DNA of 36,316 nucleotides, taken from positions 1 through 36,316 of the forward strand of contig NZ_FQUM01000018.1 in the NCBI RefSeq assembly GCF_900129025.1, given 5' to 3'. Source of the stretch: Mariniphaga anaerophila. Its GTDB lineage: Bacteria; Bacteroidota; Bacteroidia; Bacteroidales; Prolixibacteraceae. A model generated the notes under the pieces. The model was given only the letters and a program-made list of their open reading frames with translations, had not been told where the DNA came from and did not search any database. The translations under genes and the position numbers were made by a program. Positions within the stretch are counted from its first letter, which is position 1. Each line of letters opens with the position of its first letter. Below, one piece after another: positions 34,800-36,316 of this stretch.

Positions 34800-34808
34800 A
34801 TTTTATTT

Positions 34809-35999
34809 CTATTTTATTACATAGTGTTTTCTATCAACTTCGATAATTTGTAATCCTGTTAATCTTTGCAAATACTCAAATACCTCTTTACGCTCTTTGG
34901 TTACATCAAGTTTACCGGAAACTTTGATACCACCGTTAAACGGATCACTAAATTGAAAATGCACATTGTAATAACGCTCCAATTTCTTTATAATACGGTT
35001 CAAATCAGTGTTTGTAAAGCTGAACAATCCTTCAGTCCATAGAACATATTCATCAACATTCACACTTTTTGTTTTTGTTTGCCTCGTCTTTTTACTATAG
35101 TAGGCAAGCATTCCCGGTTCTAAAAGGATTTCCTCTTTCTTCTTCTTGTACCCAAAATTTTTAATTATCACACTTCCTTCGGCTAATACCGTTTGCACCG
35201 CAGAATCTTCAGGATATGCATTTACATTAAATTTTGTTCCCAGAACCTCAATTTTAATTTCGCCCGTCCTCACAGCAAAAGGTTGCTTTTCATTTCTACT
35301 AACATCAAAGAAAGCCTCACCTATCAAAAAAACTTCCCGTGTTTTATCCACAAAACGTGACGGGTAAATAAGCTTACTTCCTGCATTGAGCCAAACTTTT
35401 GAACCATCGGATAGTTTTATTGCGGTACGACTACCATAAGGTGTAACAAGAGTGTTTATTTCAGGCACAGAATTATTATCACTCCCTTCAATTGTTTTCT
35501 CGTTATTAACCCGAATATTACCATCAACAGAGTATTCCAGTTGCGATTCTCCCTGGTTCAGGGAAACTTGTCCTCGGTTACCCAAAATAAGCACAGGTTG
35601 TTCCACAGGAGGAGTTACAGTTGCATTGTCAATAATCACCTGAGGTAAATTACGCTCCATATAGTAGTAAACCAAACCTCCGCCTATTGCAAAAAACATC
35701 AAAGAAATAGCAGCATAGCGCATTGCATTCCGAAAAAAACGAGTTCTGCTACGCTTGCGATCTACCGTATTCAGCATGTGAACAATGCGCATTTTCAACG
35801 CCTCTTTTTGAGGTTCGGCAATTTCTTCTTTTTGGTATTTACAATACTTTCCCAGTTGTTCTTTTAAATCAATAATTGCATTTACGTACTCGGGATTCTT
35901 CTCCATATAAAATCGCCAGTACGAATCAAGTTCCTCTGAAGGATTAAAAACCCACTTAAAGAAAAGAGGATTGTCAATTATTTGATCATATATATTCAT
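34809..35999 (-). CDS. FecR family anti-sigma factor
   Basis: The 396-residue inner-membrane regulator has a cytoplasmic N-terminal part (about 1-87) that would hold an ECF sigma factor, one membrane helix (about 90-110, AAISLMFFAIGGGLVYYYM), and a periplasmic FecR domain (about 180-290, with TPYGSRTAIKLSDGSKVWLNAGSKL, split as TPYGSRTAIKLSDG and VWLNAGSKL, and EAFFDVSRNEKQPF). A C-terminal STN-contacting domain of the DUF4974 type follows (about 325-394, LFSFTNTDLNRIIKKLERYY). In the known scheme, substrate binding to the STN-bearing SusC changes FecR and frees the sigma factor, which raises susCD transcription. The partner sigma gene is not within the 317 bases upstream. Confidence 0.93.
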   Translation of the reverse strand: MNIYDQIIDNPLFFKWVFNPSEELDSYWRFYMEKNPEYVNAIIDLKEQLGKYCKYQKEEIAEPQKEALKMRIVHMLNTVDRKRSRTRFFRNAMRYAAISLMFFAIGGGLVYYYMERNLPQVIIDNATVTPPVEQPVLILGNRGQVSLNQGESQLEYSVDGNIRVNNEKTIEGSDNNSVPEINTLVTPYGSRTAIKLSDGSKVWLNAGSKLIYPSRFVDKTREVFLIGEAFFDVSRNEKQPFAVRTGEIKIEVLGTKFNVNAYPEDSAVQTVLAEGSVIIKNFGYKKKKEEILLEPGMLAYYSKKTRQTKTKSVNVDEYVLWTEGLFSFTNTDLNRIIKKLERYYNVHFQFSDPFNGGIKVSGKLDVTKERKEVFEYLQRLTGLQIIEVDRKHYVIK

Positions 36000-36316
36000 C
36001 TATTCGATTTGATTATTTTCTATTGCCCCTTTTATAACTTTAATAACAAGAGAAACAAATGACAAAAAGGGGACAAACACATTGTATGTTCTATAACACA
36101 TCACAAAGCAGGGTTAAACATTTAAACAGGGTGGCTGAAAAAACTTTCAGACAATGAAGCAAATAGCACTATTTAAGCTACTAATTCAAACAGTGTAAAA
36201 ACGCCTGAATTAAATTTAAATGGGTCTGTTCAATTAACTGTGTCATTCTATAATTTTTCTTTTCCAAGGCCCTCCCAAAAACACAAGGGTTTTGGAAAAG
36301 AAAAATTTTATCTTGT
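36000..36316. other. Upstream region of fecR, no gene seen
   Basis: This AT-rich stretch to the window edge has no plausible coding frame. It should contain the fecR promoter on the minus strand, but no perfect TAnnTTTG box was found. A long hairpin lies at its far end (36252-36307). Confidence 0.5.
36252..36307. terminator. Long inverted repeat, probable terminator at window edge
   Basis: A 22-bp stem (36252-36273 with 36286-36307) with two G-T pairs and a 12-base loop, flanked by T-runs and A-runs on both strands. It probably ends the transcript of the gene beyond the window on the minus strand. A mobile-element end cannot be excluded. Confidence 0.6.

Noticed and set aside
1-36316. CRISPR array, tRNA, rRNA, insertion sequence or prophage
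   Set aside because: No regular direct-repeat array, no cloverleaf or rRNA-like segment, and no transposase, integrase or phage protein was seen on either strand.

Overview
The window looks like chromosomal DNA of a Bacteroidota bacterium. The evidence is a SusC/SusD pair with an N-terminal STN domain next to a FecR-type anti-sigma factor, a complete MoxR/DUF58/BatABCDE cluster, several lipoproteins with a short lipobox, weak Shine-Dalgarno signals, and promoter-like TAnnTTTG boxes. The style of the SusC leader and the mix of glycosidase genes suggest the Marinilabiliales/Prolixibacteraceae side of the phylum; that placement is inference. No rRNA, tRNA, CRISPR array, integrase or transposase was seen.

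Layout. Bases 1-2260 hold the 3' end of a sugar phosphate isomerase/epimerase gene, a lipoprotein related to nucleoside hydrolases and, convergent to it across a strong terminator, a CBM9-like protein. Bases 2367-5306 hold a large SNF2-family helicase. Bases 5462-7203 (minus strand) hold a NYN/OST-HTH RNA-linked protein followed after 2 bases by pfkA. Bases 7339-15822 (minus strand) are one tight operon: moxR, a DUF58 protein, a BatD-like membrane protein, batA, batB, batC, batD, batE. A small heat shock protein, a PanE-like reductase and pckA follow, each apparently its own transcription unit with a clear terminator.

From about 19.9 kb the content becomes accessory and carbohydrate-related: a GH99-like/WbsX lipoprotein, a YhhN lysoplasmalogenase-like membrane protein and a GH78 alpha-L-rhamnosidase (all minus). 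Divergent from these is a two-gene cassette (25.0-28.4 kb, plus) that is visibly richer in A/T. It encodes a lipoprotein combining one CxxCH haem-attachment motif with a PD40 beta-propeller, and a polytopic membrane protein of the DUF6057 type. The last 8 kb (minus) are a polysaccharide-utilisation-type unit: fecR, susC, susD and a secreted sugar isomerase/epimerase, with hairpins between fecR and susC and between susD and the isomerase.

How the parts fit. PfkA and PckA are the glycolytic and gluconeogenic control steps. The Bat operon is an envelope-associated chaperone/stress system. GH78, GH99-like, SusCD, the isomerases and the CBM9-like protein point to uptake and breakdown of complex, possibly rhamnose-containing, glycans, under ECF-sigma/FecR control. 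The sigma gene is not inside the window. The least explained system is the CxxCH-propeller plus DUF6057 pair.
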